A stretch of DNA of 28,958 nucleotides from Candidatus Uhrbacteria bacterium CG_4_9_14_3_um_filter_36_7 (GCA_002791255.1 PFWS01000022.1:1-28958); one strand, 5' to 3'; positions 13,814 to 22,541 are shown, numbered from the stretch's first letter. Translations and numbers: made by a program. The notes: a model not told the origin generated them from the sequence alone.

Positions 13814-15610
13814 TTACATTACTTGATGTCGACGACGTTCGTGTTCTTTGAGATATCGTTTGCGAATACGAATTGATTTTGGTGTTACTTCAACTAGTTC
13901 ATCTTGATCAACGTACTCGAGAGCCCGTTCAAGATTCATTTCCATAGGTGGTGTGAGTTTGATGGCCATATCAGCACCAGAGGAACGCATATTTGTGAGT
14001 TTTTTACCACGAATGGGATTTACTGTTATATTTTCTTTCATACTCATTCCAATTACCATTCCTTCATATACTTCCACACCCGCATCAACAAAAAGCGGTC
14101 CACGATCTTGCAATCCTTCAAGGGCGTAAGCTGTGGTTACTCCATCAAAGCCAGAGATAATAGATCCAGTTGTTCGGCGATTAATTTCGCCTTTCCATGG
14201 AGCATAATCAGAGAATTGATGAGAAAAAGTTCCTTCTCCTTTTGTATCTGTTAAAAATTCAGAGCGATATCCAAGCAGACTACGAGTCGGAATATTATAT
14301 TCCAAACGAGTCGAACCATTTTCACTTTTCATATTTATCATTTCTCCTTTGCGCACTCCAAGCTTTTCAATGACTGATCCTACGTAAGCATCTGGTATAT
14401 CTATCACTGCAATTTCAATTGGCTCTAGGGTTTGTCCATCTTTTTCTTTAACAATCACTTTTGGTTGGCTTACTTCTAGTTCAAATCCTTCACGTCTCAT
14501 TTGTTCAATAAGAATCGATAAATGCATTTCTCCTCGACCGCTTATGGTAAACACATCACCAGCATCTGAAAATTCAATTTTTAATCCAACATTTACTTCA
14601 AGCTCTTTAAGTAGTCGATCGCGAATTTGTCTGGAAGTGATAAGTTCTCCTTCGCGTCCAGAAAACGGAGATTTATTGACAGCAAAATCCATTTTAAGAG
14701 TTGGTGGATCAATGGCAATAGTAGGGAGTGGTTCAGCTTGTGGATCTTCAGCAATGGTATCTCCTACATAAATTTCTGGAATACCAGCTATTTGAATTAT
14801 ATCCCCAGCTTCTGCTTCTGTAACTTCAATTTTATTTAATCCTTGATGATTAAAAAGTTTTGTTACTTTATAGTTTGATCGACTTCCATCTGGGGAGATA
14901 ACAGTTACTATCATGCCTGTGCGTAGTTTTCCTTCATAAATACGTCCAACAGCTAAGCGTCCAACATAAGAATCGTAAGCAAGATTAGATGGCTGCATGC
15001 GCATAGGAACACTAGTATTATGGGCAGCTGGTGGAACACTTGAAAGAATAAGATCAAATAGGGGGCGTAAATCATTGCTTTCATCAGTAAGTTCGCGTTT
15101 GGCAATTCCCTCTCGACCATTAGTAAAAATATGTTGGAAATCGAGCTGTTCATTAGTAGCTCCAAGTTCGACAAAAAGATCAAAGACCATATTTAATACT
15201 TCGTGTGGACGTGCCATTGGTTTATCAATTTTATTAATAACCACGATCGGTTTAAGTCCAAGAGCAAGGGATTTGCGTAAGACAAATTTAGTTTGAGGCA
15301 TAGGCCCTTCAAAAGCATCAACAAGCAAAAGAACACTATCAACCATACGTAAAATACGCTCAACCTCAGATCCAAAATCAGCATGTCCTGGGGTATCGAC
15401 AATATTAATTTTTATTCCATCAAGTACAATAGCTGTATTTTTTGCATAAATTGTGATTCCACGCTCTCGCTCAAGCTCATTTGAGTCCATAACACATTCT
15501 TGAACCACCTCTCGTTCATTAAAAGTTCCAGATTGTTTAAGCAAAGCATCCACAAGCGTTGTCTTGCCGTGGTCTACGTGGGCGATAATAGCAATATTTC
15601 TAAATTCCAT
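13814..15610 (-). CDS. typA: Ribosome-associated GTPase TypA/BipA
   Basis: 598 residues, normal for the family. It is an EF-G-like translational GTPase involved in ribosome assembly and stress adaptation. Visible are G1 AHVDHGKTTL, G2 in RERGITI, G3 DTPGHADFG, G4 NKIDKPMARP, the domain II and III segments (SGRGEMHLSILIEQMRREGF) and the TypA-specific C-terminal domain (RSLLGYRSEFLTDTKGEGT, KLTNMRSSGADMAIKLTPP). The basic tail ends LKEHERRRHQ. There is no Shine-Dalgarno; a TATACT box at 15626-15621 ends 10 nt before the ATG, so the mRNA is probably leaderless or nearly so. Divergent from the cupin gene. Confidence 0.97.
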   Translation of the reverse strand: MEFRNIAIIAHVDHGKTTLVDALLKQSGTFNEREVVQECVMDSNELERERGITIYAKNTAIVLDGIKINIVDTPGHADFGSEVERILRMVDSVLLLVDAFEGPMPQTKFVLRKSLALGLKPIVVINKIDKPMARPHEVLNMVFDLFVELGATNEQLDFQHIFTNGREGIAKRELTDESNDLRPLFDLILSSVPPAAHNTSVPMRMQPSNLAYDSYVGRLAVGRIYEGKLRTGMIVTVISPDGSRSNYKVTKLFNHQGLNKIEVTEAEAGDIIQIAGIPEIYVGDTIAEDPQAEPLPTIAIDPPTLKMDFAVNKSPFSGREGELITSRQIRDRLLKELEVNVGLKIEFSDAGDVFTISGRGEMHLSILIEQMRREGFELEVSQPKVIVKEKDGQTLEPIEIAVIDIPDAYVGSVIEKLGVRKGEMINMKSENGSTRLEYNIPTRSLLGYRSEFLTDTKGEGTFSHQFSDYAPWKGEINRRTTGSIISGFDGVTTAYALEGLQDRGPLFVDAGVEVYEGMVIGMSMKENITVNPIRGKKLTNMRSSGADMAIKLTPPMEMNLERALEYVDQDELVEVTPKSIRIRKRYLKEHERRRHQVM

Positions 15611-15666
15611 AGATCGGAAGAGTATAATATGAAAATCAATTTATGGGAAGCCCTATGACAATATGT

Positions 15667-15672
15667 TATACT
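15667..15672 (+). promoter_or_regulatory. -10 box of the cupin gene
   Basis: TATACT (15667-15672) with a start expected about 15679 leaves a U-rich leader of about 19 nt before the ATG at 15698. No Shine-Dalgarno lies in it. Confidence 0.45.
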
Positions 15673-15697
15673 TAATTATTAATTCCTAATTTTTTTT

Positions 15698-16060
15698 ATG
15701 GATGGATATATTATTAATATCGAAAAAAAGACGCTTGATAATAATGCTTATCGAGAAGTATTATTTACTACCAAGCGTAGTCAACTTGTTGTCATGACCC
15801 TTCAACCAGAAGAAGAAATTGGTATGGAAGTTCATGAAGAACATGATCAATTTATTCGTGTGGAAATGGGGGAGGGGAAAGCAATTTTAAATGGAGAAGT
15901 TCATTTGCTTGAGGATGGAAGTGCGGTTGTGATCCCAGCAGGAGTAGAACATAATATTATAAATGCTTCTGCCATTCATCCTTTGCGTCTATATACAATT
16001 TATACTCCACCAGAGCACCCAGAAGGAACAATTCATCAAACAAAGCAAGAAGCTCGATAA
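15698..16060 (+). CDS. Small cupin-domain protein
   Basis: 120 residues, one cupin barrel. Motif 1 is seen in GMEVHEEHDQFIRVEMGEG (His46, His49, Gln51 as probable metal ligands). Motif 2 is in GSAVVIPAGVEHNIIN with His85. The family binds a divalent metal and includes mannose-6-phosphate isomerase-like proteins of unknown reaction; the substrate cannot be told from the sequence. Single gene with its own -10 box and followed by a strong terminator. Divergent from TypA. Confidence 0.88.
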   Translation: MDGYIINIEKKTLDNNAYREVLFTTKRSQLVVMTLQPEEEIGMEVHEEHDQFIRVEMGEGKAILNGEVHLLEDGSAVVIPAGVEHNIINASAIHPLRLYTIYTPPEHPEGTIHQTKQEAR

Positions 16061-16063
16061 AAT

Positions 16064-16095
16064 AAAAAGCAACGGTTTAAACCGCTGCTTTTTTT
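16064..16095. terminator. Bidirectional intrinsic terminator
   Basis: AAAAAGC (16064-16070) and GCTTTTTTT (16087-16095) flank the perfect palindrome CGGTTTAAACCG (16073-16084), with one A-C mismatch in the stem. A and T runs on the two sides serve both convergent genes (cupin and SIMPL). Confidence 0.88.
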
Positions 16096-16105
16096 GTGGG
16101 CACAT

Positions 16106-16879
16106 TTATTCTTCTAGAAGGTAAGTTACATTTACATTTAATTTTACCTCTTTGGTTCCTGTTGGAATGGTTGGAGCACTTTCACCACCACCCATTCCAA
16201 TTGCTGCTGATTTTTCATAATATATAGGTCCTACAGAATTATCGTACCATTCTGAATAGCCTATAATTTTTCCAAGTTTTAACCCAAGTTTGCCAGCAAT
16301 TTGCTGTGCTTTTTCTTTGGCTTCTTCTAAGCCTTTTTCTCGTGCCTGATCTTTCAAATTTGTTAAATCATCAATTGAGAAAGTAGGTCCAGAAATATTA
16401 GTTACTCCTTTTTGCCCAGCAAGTTGTAAAACTGAAGAAATGTTTTTCATTTCACGTATTTTTACCATCAGTTGCTGACTGACAATCCAATCTCCCTTTT
16501 TACTTCTTTGAGTTTCCGGATCCCAATAATCTTCTTGATAAACCGTATAGGAAGCGGTTTGAATATCTTCTTCAGTTATATTTAATTCTTTTATTCCCTC
16601 AATAATTGTATTCATGGTTTGAGTATTTTTTTCTTGAGCAGTTGGAACATCTGTAGCTCGTGTCTCAACCCCAAGAGATAATTGGGCAATATCAGGTGTG
16701 GCCACCACTTTGCCCTCAGCATCAATCATAATCGTGTGTTCATACGGTGTTGGTTTACCAACTTGTTTTGCTTCAAACACGACTTGAATTGTTTTTGCTG
16801 CAAAGAACAAAATAAGAAGAATAAAAAGAATAAATAAAGGAACCGCAAAGGCGCGCTGTGCCTTAAAAGATGGCCACAT
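16106..16879 (-). CDS. SIMPL-domain (DUF541) membrane-anchored protein
   Basis: 257 residues. One N-terminal membrane helix (about 13-35) is followed by an outside SIMPL/DUF541 domain. Its typical opening is present, IMIDAEGKVVATPDIAQLSLGVET, then the segment ELNITEEDIQTASYTVYQEDYW, the GVTNISGPTFSIDD block and the helical AREKGLEEAKEKAQQIAGKL. These proteins (E. coli YggE is the best known) are envelope proteins tied to oxidative stress in some bacteria; the mechanism is unknown. A promoter (TTGTTA, 17 bp, TATAAT) and a 5'-terminal hairpin precede it. Confidence 0.9.
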   Translation of the reverse strand: MWPSFKAQRAFAVPLFILFILLILFFAAKTIQVVFEAKQVGKPTPYEHTIMIDAEGKVVATPDIAQLSLGVETRATDVPTAQEKNTQTMNTIIEGIKELNITEEDIQTASYTVYQEDYWDPETQRSKKGDWIVSQQLMVKIREMKNISSVLQLAGQKGVTNISGPTFSIDDLTNLKDQAREKGLEEAKEKAQQIAGKLGLKLGKIIGYSEWYDNSVGPIYYEKSAAIGMGGGESAPTIPTGTKEVKLNVNVTYLLEE

Positions 16880-16904
16880 ACAAAAATAAAAGTAATGTTT
16901 AAAA

Positions 16905-16957
16905 TGATCCTTGTGGGATCAGGAAGATATTATACGTTGTTTAATAAAAAGTAACAA
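16905..16957 (-). promoter_or_regulatory. Promoter of the SIMPL gene with a dyad at the transcription start
   Basis: On the minus strand TTGTTA (16957-16952) and TATAAT (16934-16929) are 17 bp apart. The expected start is about 16922. A perfect dyad TGATCC-N5-GGATCA (16905-16921) begins right there, so it could be an operator at +1 or a 5' stem-loop protecting the mRNA. Confidence 0.65.
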
Positions 16958-17000
16958 AAAATATTTTTTAGAATTTATTTATAAAATTTGGATAGTGATT

Positions 17001-17564
17001 TTATAAACCAATTTCTGATGTGATTGATTGCATTGCTTTAATTGAAATTTCAAAAAATTTTGATTTTTCTAATCCTATTTTTTCAATATCAGATATAAGA
17101 TCACGAGAAACATTTGCAGCAAATTTTTTGTCCTTAAATTTTTTATTGAGAGAACTTGCCTTCATTCCTTCTAATTTTTCCGGTCGCATTAAAGCATAAG
17201 CATAAATCAGGCCAGTAACGCTTTCACCTGCCGCTAGAGCATAATCAAGCTTACTCTCACGAACTATTTCCGTATGCTTTTCGTTATGTGCAGAAATTGC
17301 ATGAGCCACTTCTTTTGATATTTCACAATCTTCATTTTTTAAAATATCCATAGTTTTTATTCCGTGTTGATTCCAATTTTCAGAGGTTTGCTCCCAGTCT
17401 AAATCATGTAAAAGACCTGCAAGTCCCCACATTTCTTCATCCTCTTTTAATTCTCTTGATAAAGCTCTCAACACAACTTCACTTTCGCGAGAATGGATTT
17501 GATTATTCTTATCTTTTAAATATTTCTGTACAAGTTCGTGGGCTTTTTCAGTTGTTATTTGCAT
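17001..17564 (-). CDS. HD-domain hydrolase
   Basis: 187 residues. An HD-type metal-dependent phosphohydrolase: His24 in QIHSRESEVVLRAL, the HD pair His53-Asp54 in GLLHDLDWE, and a distal His in AISAHNEKHTEI. The family cleaves phosphodiesters or phosphomonoesters, often of nucleotides; the substrate is not evident. The C-terminal part (KLDYALAAGESVTGLIYAYA and onward) matches HDIG-type proteins common in this kind of genome. It lies downstream of the RBBP9-like gene with a 118-nt gap, and no Shine-Dalgarno precedes it. Confidence 0.85.
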   Translation of the reverse strand: MQITTEKAHELVQKYLKDKNNQIHSRESEVVLRALSRELKEDEEMWGLAGLLHDLDWEQTSENWNQHGIKTMDILKNEDCEISKEVAHAISAHNEKHTEIVRESKLDYALAAGESVTGLIYAYALMRPEKLEGMKASSLNKKFKDKKFAANVSRDLISDIEKIGLEKSKFFEISIKAMQSITSEIGL

Positions 17565-17682
17565 AAAATCTATGTCAGATAATTATGGGCGTTTATATTG
17601 GTCGGCCTTGCATACCACAGATTGAACCGACGGATACATGGTTCACAATAATTTTAGATGAAACATTAATTTTTTTACAAGA

Positions 17683-18246
17683 TTATCTTTCAGGATTCGA
17701 TATTGCTGATTTAATATCGGCTAATAAAACTTCAAATTCTGTATAACCGGAAGCTTCATTAAAATGACCTGCATTTTTAATCAAATTAATTTCCACATTT
17801 AATTTATTCGATATTCTTTTTGCTTTATCTAAAGACAAGTATGGATCATTGTCTGAATGATAAATCTTAAAGCTTTTGCAGTTTTTCCTAATGGTACTCC
17901 AATCGAAATCTCGTTGAGCAAAAGTTTTCATACCTTCATCAAATTCATTTTCAGCTTTTCCGATAAAACCAGCTACTAAAAAAGCGGCTTTAACTGGATA
18001 TTTTTCAATAACATTAAGTGTAAAAGGGACACCTAAACTGTGACCGACCAATATAGCATCTTCATTTATGTATTTTCCGTATTTCTTAAGTACTTGCATC
18101 CATGAATCTAAAGTTTGGTTTTCTGGTGTTGGGAATTGTGGAATGAATACAGAATGTCCTTCTAACTCAAATTTCTCCTTTAACCAAGGAAACCAGTTTT
18201 CTTTAGGATGTCCTCCAACCCCATGAAATACAAAGATATTTGCCAT
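17683..18246 (-). CDS. RBBP9/YdeN-family alpha/beta hydrolase
   Basis: 187 residues, a small serine hydrolase. Nucleophile Ser70 is in the elbow GHSLG; the acid is Asp134 in SDNDPY and the base is His161 in NAGHFNE, giving a full catalytic triad. The oxyanion strand FVFHGVGGHP opens the fold. The natural substrate of the family is unknown in bacteria. It follows the four-helix-bundle gene with a single base between them, so the two are translated from one mRNA. Confidence 0.9.
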   Translation of the reverse strand: MANIFVFHGVGGHPKENWFPWLKEKFELEGHSVFIPQFPTPENQTLDSWMQVLKKYGKYINEDAILVGHSLGVPFTLNVIEKYPVKAAFLVAGFIGKAENEFDEGMKTFAQRDFDWSTIRKNCKSFKIYHSDNDPYLSLDKAKRISNKLNVEINLIKNAGHFNEASGYTEFEVLLADIKSAISNPER

Positions 18247-18247
18247 A

Positions 18248-18598
18248 TTATTTGTTAATCATAGAATTTATTAATCCAGAAAGCATTTTACCGATATTCA
18301 ATAATTTATCATATAAAATTGTATATTGTTTTTTATCGATAATTTTTTCCAGCTTCAAAATCCGCAATAAGGCGACACATTCATTAACCGAACCTCTAGA
18401 AATAATATAGAAATTTTTCTTATCATTTTTGCTATATTTGCCCGCACCTTCTGCAATGTTTAAAACAATGCTCATCGAAGCACGTTTCAACTGATCTTTG
18501 ATATCTTTGGATATTTTATTTTCTTGAAATATTTTTAATACTTCCAAATAAAACAATTCAGATTCTTGATATACTGGAAATTTTTCAAAATCAAACAT
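18248..18598 (-). CDS. Four-helix-bundle protein (S23/IVP family)
   Basis: 116 residues. The family signature is visible: an N-terminal FEKFPVYQESELFYLEVLKI, the central LKRASMSIVLNIAEGAGKYS, and FYIISRGSVNECVALLRIL. The fold is a small four-helix bundle that forms a homo-oligomer; function is unknown. Relatives were first found encoded in 23S rRNA intervening sequences, but this copy is a stand-alone gene. It is the first gene of the pair with the RBBP9-like hydrolase and follows the repeat-rich segment beside tRNA-Pro. Confidence 0.9.
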   Translation of the reverse strand: MFDFEKFPVYQESELFYLEVLKIFQENKISKDIKDQLKRASMSIVLNIAEGAGKYSKNDKKNFYIISRGSVNECVALLRILKLEKIIDKKQYTILYDKLLNIGKMLSGLINSMINK

Positions 18599-18611
18599 AG
18601 CTATTGAATGA

Positions 18612-18656
18612 TTTTAACCTTGTAAAAACGTGAATTGATTATAACAAGGTTTAAAA
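18612..18656. repeat. Inverted repeat in the promoter region of the four-helix-bundle gene
   Basis: AACCTTGT (18616-18623) and ACAAGGTT (18644-18651) form perfect 8-bp arms with a 20-nt spacer, extended by A/T. It lies 14 nt upstream of the ATG at 18598 (minus strand) and could be an operator. Confidence 0.5.
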
Positions 18657-18662
18657 TACAAT

Positions 18663-18767
18663 CCTTAATTCTAAACCTAAATTCTTATTCTTAATTCTTA
18701 GAAATTTGCGTTGGATTGGCGTATTTAAGAGAAGAATTAAGGTTAAGGATAAGATTAAGAATTAAGG
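18663..18767. repeat. Long imperfect inverted repeat built from CTTAATTC units
   Basis: A left arm starting CCTTAATTCT (18663) and a right arm ending AGAATTAAGG (18767) are imperfectly complementary over about 40 nt, around a centre of about 25 nt. The unit CTTAATTC and its complement recur several times. GAAATTTGC follows the left arm (18701) and the right arm (18768). It may form a large hairpin or be a small mobile-element remnant; there is no coding potential. Confidence 0.55.
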
Positions 18768-18790
18768 GAAATTTGCTCATCACAAATTTC
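18768..18790 (-). terminator. Hairpin directly after the tRNA
   Basis: GAAATTTG (18768-18775) and CAAATTTC (18783-18790) form an 8-bp stem with a 7-nt loop. It abuts the encoded CCA of tRNA-Pro. The following T content is modest, so it is a weak terminator or a processing signal. Confidence 0.45.
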
Positions 18791-18866
18791 TGGTCGGGCT
18801 GGCGGGATTTGAACCCGCGACCTCATCGTCCCGAACGATGCGCGCTACCATCTGCGCTACAGCCCG
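18791..18866 (-). tRNA. tRNA-Pro (anticodon CGG), CCA encoded
   Basis: A 76-nt cloverleaf folds cleanly on the minus strand. The acceptor stem is CGGGCTG with CAGCCCG, the D stem GCGC with GCGC, the anticodon stem CATCG with CGATG around loop TTCGGGA, and the T stem GCGGG with CCCGC around TTCAAAT. The anticodon CGG reads the proline codon CCG. The discriminator base is A and the CCA end is in the DNA. It starts 10 nt after the rlmN stop codon, so it may be cut from the same transcript. Confidence 0.97.
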
Positions 18867-18876
18867 ATCTAAAAGA

Positions 18877-19914
18877 TTAAATAACAAGTTGTCCGCAAGC
18901 TGCTTGGATTTCATCACCAAAGCTTTTACGAATAGTAACTTGCACCCCATGTTCTTTTAAATAGTTTTGAAAAAAGTCCATTTGCTGTTTAGATGTTTTT
19001 TTAAGTGCAGGATCAGTAATATTGTAGGGAATAAGATTAACTCTTACATTTGTGATCAAGTGAATTAATTTTACTAGAGCTTTTGCATGATGTTCGTCAT
19101 CATTTATGCCACGCAAGAGAATATATTCAAAAGTAAGATGTTGGCGACGATGAGCAATTTTTTCCTGATATTTTTTTGACCATGTAATTAATTTTTTAAA
19201 AAAATCATCATAAGAGCTTGGAATGATTTGTTTACGGGTGATAGGATCAGCACTATGTAAAGAGATAGCTAAGCGTACTGCTGGCCATTTCGGATCCGTC
19301 AAAATTTGTTCAAGACGAGGAATTATTCCGACTGTTGAAACGGTTATACGGGTTGATCCAAGAGAAGTAAAGGCAAGAAGATCATGCAGAGCTTCTCTCA
19401 CAGATTCATAATTTGCAAGCGGTTCTCCCATTCCCATAAATACAACATTGCTTATACGCTCAGATGTACTTATATGTGAAGACAGATATATTTGCCAAAA
19501 CCGATATTGATCGACAATTTCGTCACTTAGGAGATTTCGTTTGAGCCCCATTTTTCCAGTTGCACAAAATGTACAACGCATAGCACAACCGACTTGTGAT
19601 GAGACACAAACTGTCCACTGTTTTCTAGTATTCTTCATAATAACGGATTCAATAAGAAATCCGTCTTGTAAGCTAAACAAAGCTTTGTAGGTATTTTTTT
19701 CTTTACTAACAAACATGTTTTGAATCACAAAAGAGAGCCAAGGAATTTCTTCTTTAAGCTTATTTCGCACGGAAAAAGGAATAGTAAGTACTTGATGCCA
19801 ATCCGTGAAATTCGGATGAAATAATCCCGTTTGAATTTGTTTCCATCGAAAGCTTGGCTCAAGAGGAAATTGTTTTTGAAACCAGGTTAATCGAGTGAGC
19901 AATGGTTCATTCAC
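18877..19914 (-). CDS. rlmN: 23S rRNA/tRNA adenine-C2 methyltransferase RlmN
   Basis: 345 residues, normal length. A radical-SAM enzyme that methylates C2 of A2503 in 23S rRNA and of A37 in some tRNAs. The 4Fe-4S motif CAMRCTFC sits in the segment after VSSQVGCAMRC; GMGEPLANYESV is the SAM-binding GGEP-like motif. SLHSADPITRK and FEYILLRGINDDEHHAK are family blocks. The methyl-carrying Cys near the C-terminus is Cys340 in AACGQ. Its ATG overlaps the slipin stop by 4 nt (ATGA), so they are translationally coupled. Confidence 0.96.
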   Translation of the reverse strand: MNEPLLTRLTWFQKQFPLEPSFRWKQIQTGLFHPNFTDWHQVLTIPFSVRNKLKEEIPWLSFVIQNMFVSKEKNTYKALFSLQDGFLIESVIMKNTRKQWTVCVSSQVGCAMRCTFCATGKMGLKRNLLSDEIVDQYRFWQIYLSSHISTSERISNVVFMGMGEPLANYESVREALHDLLAFTSLGSTRITVSTVGIIPRLEQILTDPKWPAVRLAISLHSADPITRKQIIPSSYDDFFKKLITWSKKYQEKIAHRRQHLTFEYILLRGINDDEHHAKALVKLIHLITNVRVNLIPYNITDPALKKTSKQQMDFFQNYLKEHGVQVTIRKSFGDEIQAACGQLVI

Positions 19915-20666
19915 AGATTATTTTTTTGATTCAGCGCTTCAAAAGCACGAAGAATTTCAACTGGAATAGCAAATATAATCGTATTTGATTGATCAGAGGA
20001 TAAATCATTAATAGTTGAAAGTGTGCGAAGATGAAGAGCTCCTGGAGTACTTGAAAGCATTTCGGCAGCACGGCGTAAATTTTCTGCAGCTTGAACTTCC
20101 CCTTGTGCTTTAATGACCACAGATCGTCGTTCGCGTTCCGCTTCTGCTTGTTTGGCAATCGTACGTTTCATTTCTTCTGGCAGAGTAATATCTTTAAGTT
20201 CCACATTTTCAATTTGGATACCCCATGGATCAGTTAAAACATCTACAATTTCTTTAATTTTTTTCGATGCTTGTTCTCGTTTTGAGAGAAGTTCATCAAG
20301 ATCAAGTTCTCCAACTACATTACGCATGGTTGTTTGGGCAAGCTGGCTTACAGCATAACGAAAATTTTCAACCTCAATTACTGCTTTAGCTGCATCCCGA
20401 ACCTTATAATAAATAACTGCATTAATACGGGCGGAAATATTATCCTTAGTAATTGCTTCTTGATCTGGAACATCAACTGCCTTTATTCTAACATCTACCT
20501 TGGTCATTGATTGAATAATAGGAAGAACGATTCTCCAACCTGGATCAAGTGTGCGATAATATTTGCCGAAAAGAAATTTTACCCCACGTTCATATTGATT
20601 AATTTGACGAATACTTATAAGTAAAATGAAAAGCAATATAATAAATAGAAGAAGCAGAAATTCCAT
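19911..20666 (-). CDS. SPFH-domain slipin (stomatin-like membrane protein)
   Basis: 251 residues. An N-terminal membrane hairpin (about 2-20) is followed by the SPFH/band-7 domain: INQYERGVKFLFGKYYRTLD, PGWRIVLPII, VPDQEAITKDNISARINAVI and the coiled-coil EAERERRSVVIKAQGEVQAA. Slipins form large membrane-bound oligomers that organise membrane domains. In many bacteria they pair with an NfeD protease; none is in this window. Coupled to rlmN by a 4-nt overlap. Divergent from the ABC transporter. Confidence 0.93.
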   Translation of the reverse strand: MEFLLLLFIILLFILLISIRQINQYERGVKFLFGKYYRTLDPGWRIVLPIIQSMTKVDVRIKAVDVPDQEAITKDNISARINAVIYYKVRDAAKAVIEVENFRYAVSQLAQTTMRNVVGELDLDELLSKREQASKKIKEIVDVLTDPWGIQIENVELKDITLPEEMKRTIAKQAEAERERRSVVIKAQGEVQAAENLRRAAEMLSSTPGALHLRTLSTINDLSSDQSNTIIFAIPVEILRAFEALNQKNNL

Positions 20667-20716
20667 AAGAAAAAATTAAATTATTTTGTTTATAAGTTTA
20701 GTCTTTTTTTTATCTT

Positions 20717-20745
20717 TTGTCATGAATGATTTTTTGCGATAAAAT
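20717..20745 (+). promoter_or_regulatory. Sigma70 promoter giving a leaderless ABC transporter mRNA
   Basis: TTGTCA (20717-20722) and TAAAAT (20740-20745) are 17 bp apart. The ATG is at 20754, 8 nt after the -10, so transcription should start within two or three bases of the start codon. There is no Shine-Dalgarno. Confidence 0.7.
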
Positions 20746-20753
20746 ATTTTCTC

Positions 20754-22541
20754 ATGTCACAGATAAAATCTCAGATTCATCAAAAAAAATTATGGGGCTT
20801 TTTTAAGCCATTTATATGGCCGGAGAAAAAGACAATTTTTCTGGTCGTGTTTTTATTTTTGATAACCTCAATGACTCAAGTTTTTGAACCTGTGGTTTAT
20901 GGTCGGATTGTAGATATTATTATCAATTCGTTAAACGGAGGAGCTATTCAAAATCTTTTTGAACAAATTGGTTCATGGTTACTAATTTGGATTTTGCTTT
21001 TTGTTACAACTACTCTTTTTTCCACAATAGCTCTCTATTTTGTATGGCGAATGGGTAATAATGCTACAGATCGTTTCTGTTTATGTGCAATAAAAGATGT
21101 TCTTGGTTGGAGTCACGAACGTTATGCGGATATTGCCACTGGAAAAATCATGAAATATTTTGATGACGCGCTTGATGGGTTATTCATTTTAGTTGATGAT
21201 ATTCTTAATAATGTTTTGCCAACTGTGCTTACTTTTTGTTTTGTGCTTGGAGTTGGATTTTGGATTGATTGGCGGTTAACCTTGATTTCGCTTGGTTTAT
21301 CTCCTCTTTCTATTATTTTGGGTTGGTTTTCTTGGAAAAAAGCTGGTCCCAGACAACATAAAATTAATCGTGCTTGGGGTAATGTATCGCGGCATTTAGC
21401 CGAAAGTGTGGCTAATATTAGTTTGATTCAAAATTTTGTTCAAGAAAAAACACGAGAGCGTGAATATACAGATCATATTAGTAAAGCCACCAGCGGACAG
21501 CTGCGTTTAAATATTTTTTGGGCGATTTTTTATGGAGTTGGAGGAAGTTCTATTTTGCTTGCTCGTGTACTTGTCTTTGTTGGAGGTATTTATTTTGTTT
21601 CAACAGGATCTTTAACCATTGGAACTCTTATTACATTTTTAGGATTTTTAGGTTTTATTTTAAACCCTATTCAACATTTTCTTGCCTCCACACTTCCGCG
21701 TCTTTCAAGAGGTATGGTTAATCTTGAGCGTTTTCGCTTACTTCTTTCAAAACCGAATCTTATTCAAGATCCAAAAGCAGCAAAAATACTTAATTTACGT
21801 GAGGCGAAGATAGAGTTACGCCATGTTTGGTTTACGTATAAAAATCAATCAAAACCAACTCTTCAAAATATTCATTTAAAAATTCCAGGTGGAACTAGCT
21901 GCGCTCTTGTTGGACCAAGTGGTGCAGGTAAATCAACTCTTATTAAATTGCTCAATCGTGTTCTTGATCCGCAAAAAGGCTCTATTTTTATTGATGGTCA
22001 AGATCTTCGTACCTTATCACTCGCTTCTTTGCGTTTACATATTGGCATTGTCAATCAAGAAACCCTTTTATTCCATGATAGTATTTTAAAAAATGTTCGT
22101 TTTGTAAAACCAAAAGCAAAACGAAGTGAAGTGATTGAAGCCTGCAAAAAAGCTCAGGCTCATGAATTTATTTCAAAACTTCCAAGAGGGTATGAAAGTT
22201 TAGTCGGTGAGCGTGGGGTAAAACTTTCAGGTGGAGAGCGTCAGCGTCTTGCCTTAGCGCGTATTTTTCTTGCAGATCCCCCTATTCTTATTTTGGATGA
22301 GTCAACCAGTGCGCTTGATAGTGAAACCGAATATCGGCTTCAATCTACTTTGCAAGAAATTATGAAAGGCCGCACAACAATTATTATTGCTCATAGACTT
22401 TCAACAATTTATCTTACTGATCAAATTTTTGTTATTAAAGAAGGAAAAATTATTGATCACGGTATTCACGAAGAGCTTATGAAAAAAGGTGGTCTATATG
22501 ATCATCTTTGGAAATTACAATCAGGTGGGTATATTAAATAA
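20754..22541 (+). CDS. ABC exporter, fused membrane and ATPase domains
   Basis: 595 residues, the size of a half-transporter of the MsbA/LmrA type that acts as a dimer. Six membrane helices occupy about 25-320. The ATPase domain has Walker A GPSGAGKST, Q loop in IGIVNQETLLF, signature LSGGERQRLALARIF, Walker B ILILDEST and the switch His in AHRLST. Export of a lipid, drug or peptide is likely, but the cargo cannot be told. It is transcribed from a promoter that places the start at the ATG. A hairpin spans its stop codon. Confidence 0.95.
   Translation: MSQIKSQIHQKKLWGFFKPFIWPEKKTIFLVVFLFLITSMTQVFEPVVYGRIVDIIINSLNGGAIQNLFEQIGSWLLIWILLFVTTTLFSTIALYFVWRMGNNATDRFCLCAIKDVLGWSHERYADIATGKIMKYFDDALDGLFILVDDILNNVLPTVLTFCFVLGVGFWIDWRLTLISLGLSPLSIILGWFSWKKAGPRQHKINRAWGNVSRHLAESVANISLIQNFVQEKTREREYTDHISKATSGQLRLNIFWAIFYGVGGSSILLARVLVFVGGIYFVSTGSLTIGTLITFLGFLGFILNPIQHFLASTLPRLSRGMVNLERFRLLLSKPNLIQDPKAAKILNLREAKIELRHVWFTYKNQSKPTLQNIHLKIPGGTSCALVGPSGAGKSTLIKLLNRVLDPQKGSIFIDGQDLRTLSLASLRLHIGIVNQETLLFHDSILKNVRFVKPKAKRSEVIEACKKAQAHEFISKLPRGYESLVGERGVKLSGGERQRLALARIFLADPPILILDESTSALDSETEYRLQSTLQEIMKGRTTIIIAHRLSTIYLTDQIFVIKEGKIIDHGIHEELMKKGGLYDHLWKLQSGGYIK

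Noticed and set aside
17585..17640. Sequence with GGTTCAATC and GGCCGACCA (minus strand) resembling the 3' half of a tRNA
   Set aside because: No T stem or acceptor stem can be closed, and there is no anticodon arm. At most a remnant; the GTCGG/CCGAC dyad there may be a weak terminator.
18248..18598. Four-helix-bundle gene as sign of an intervening sequence in 23S rRNA
   Set aside because: No rRNA sequence surrounds it; stand-alone copies are common in bacteria of this kind.
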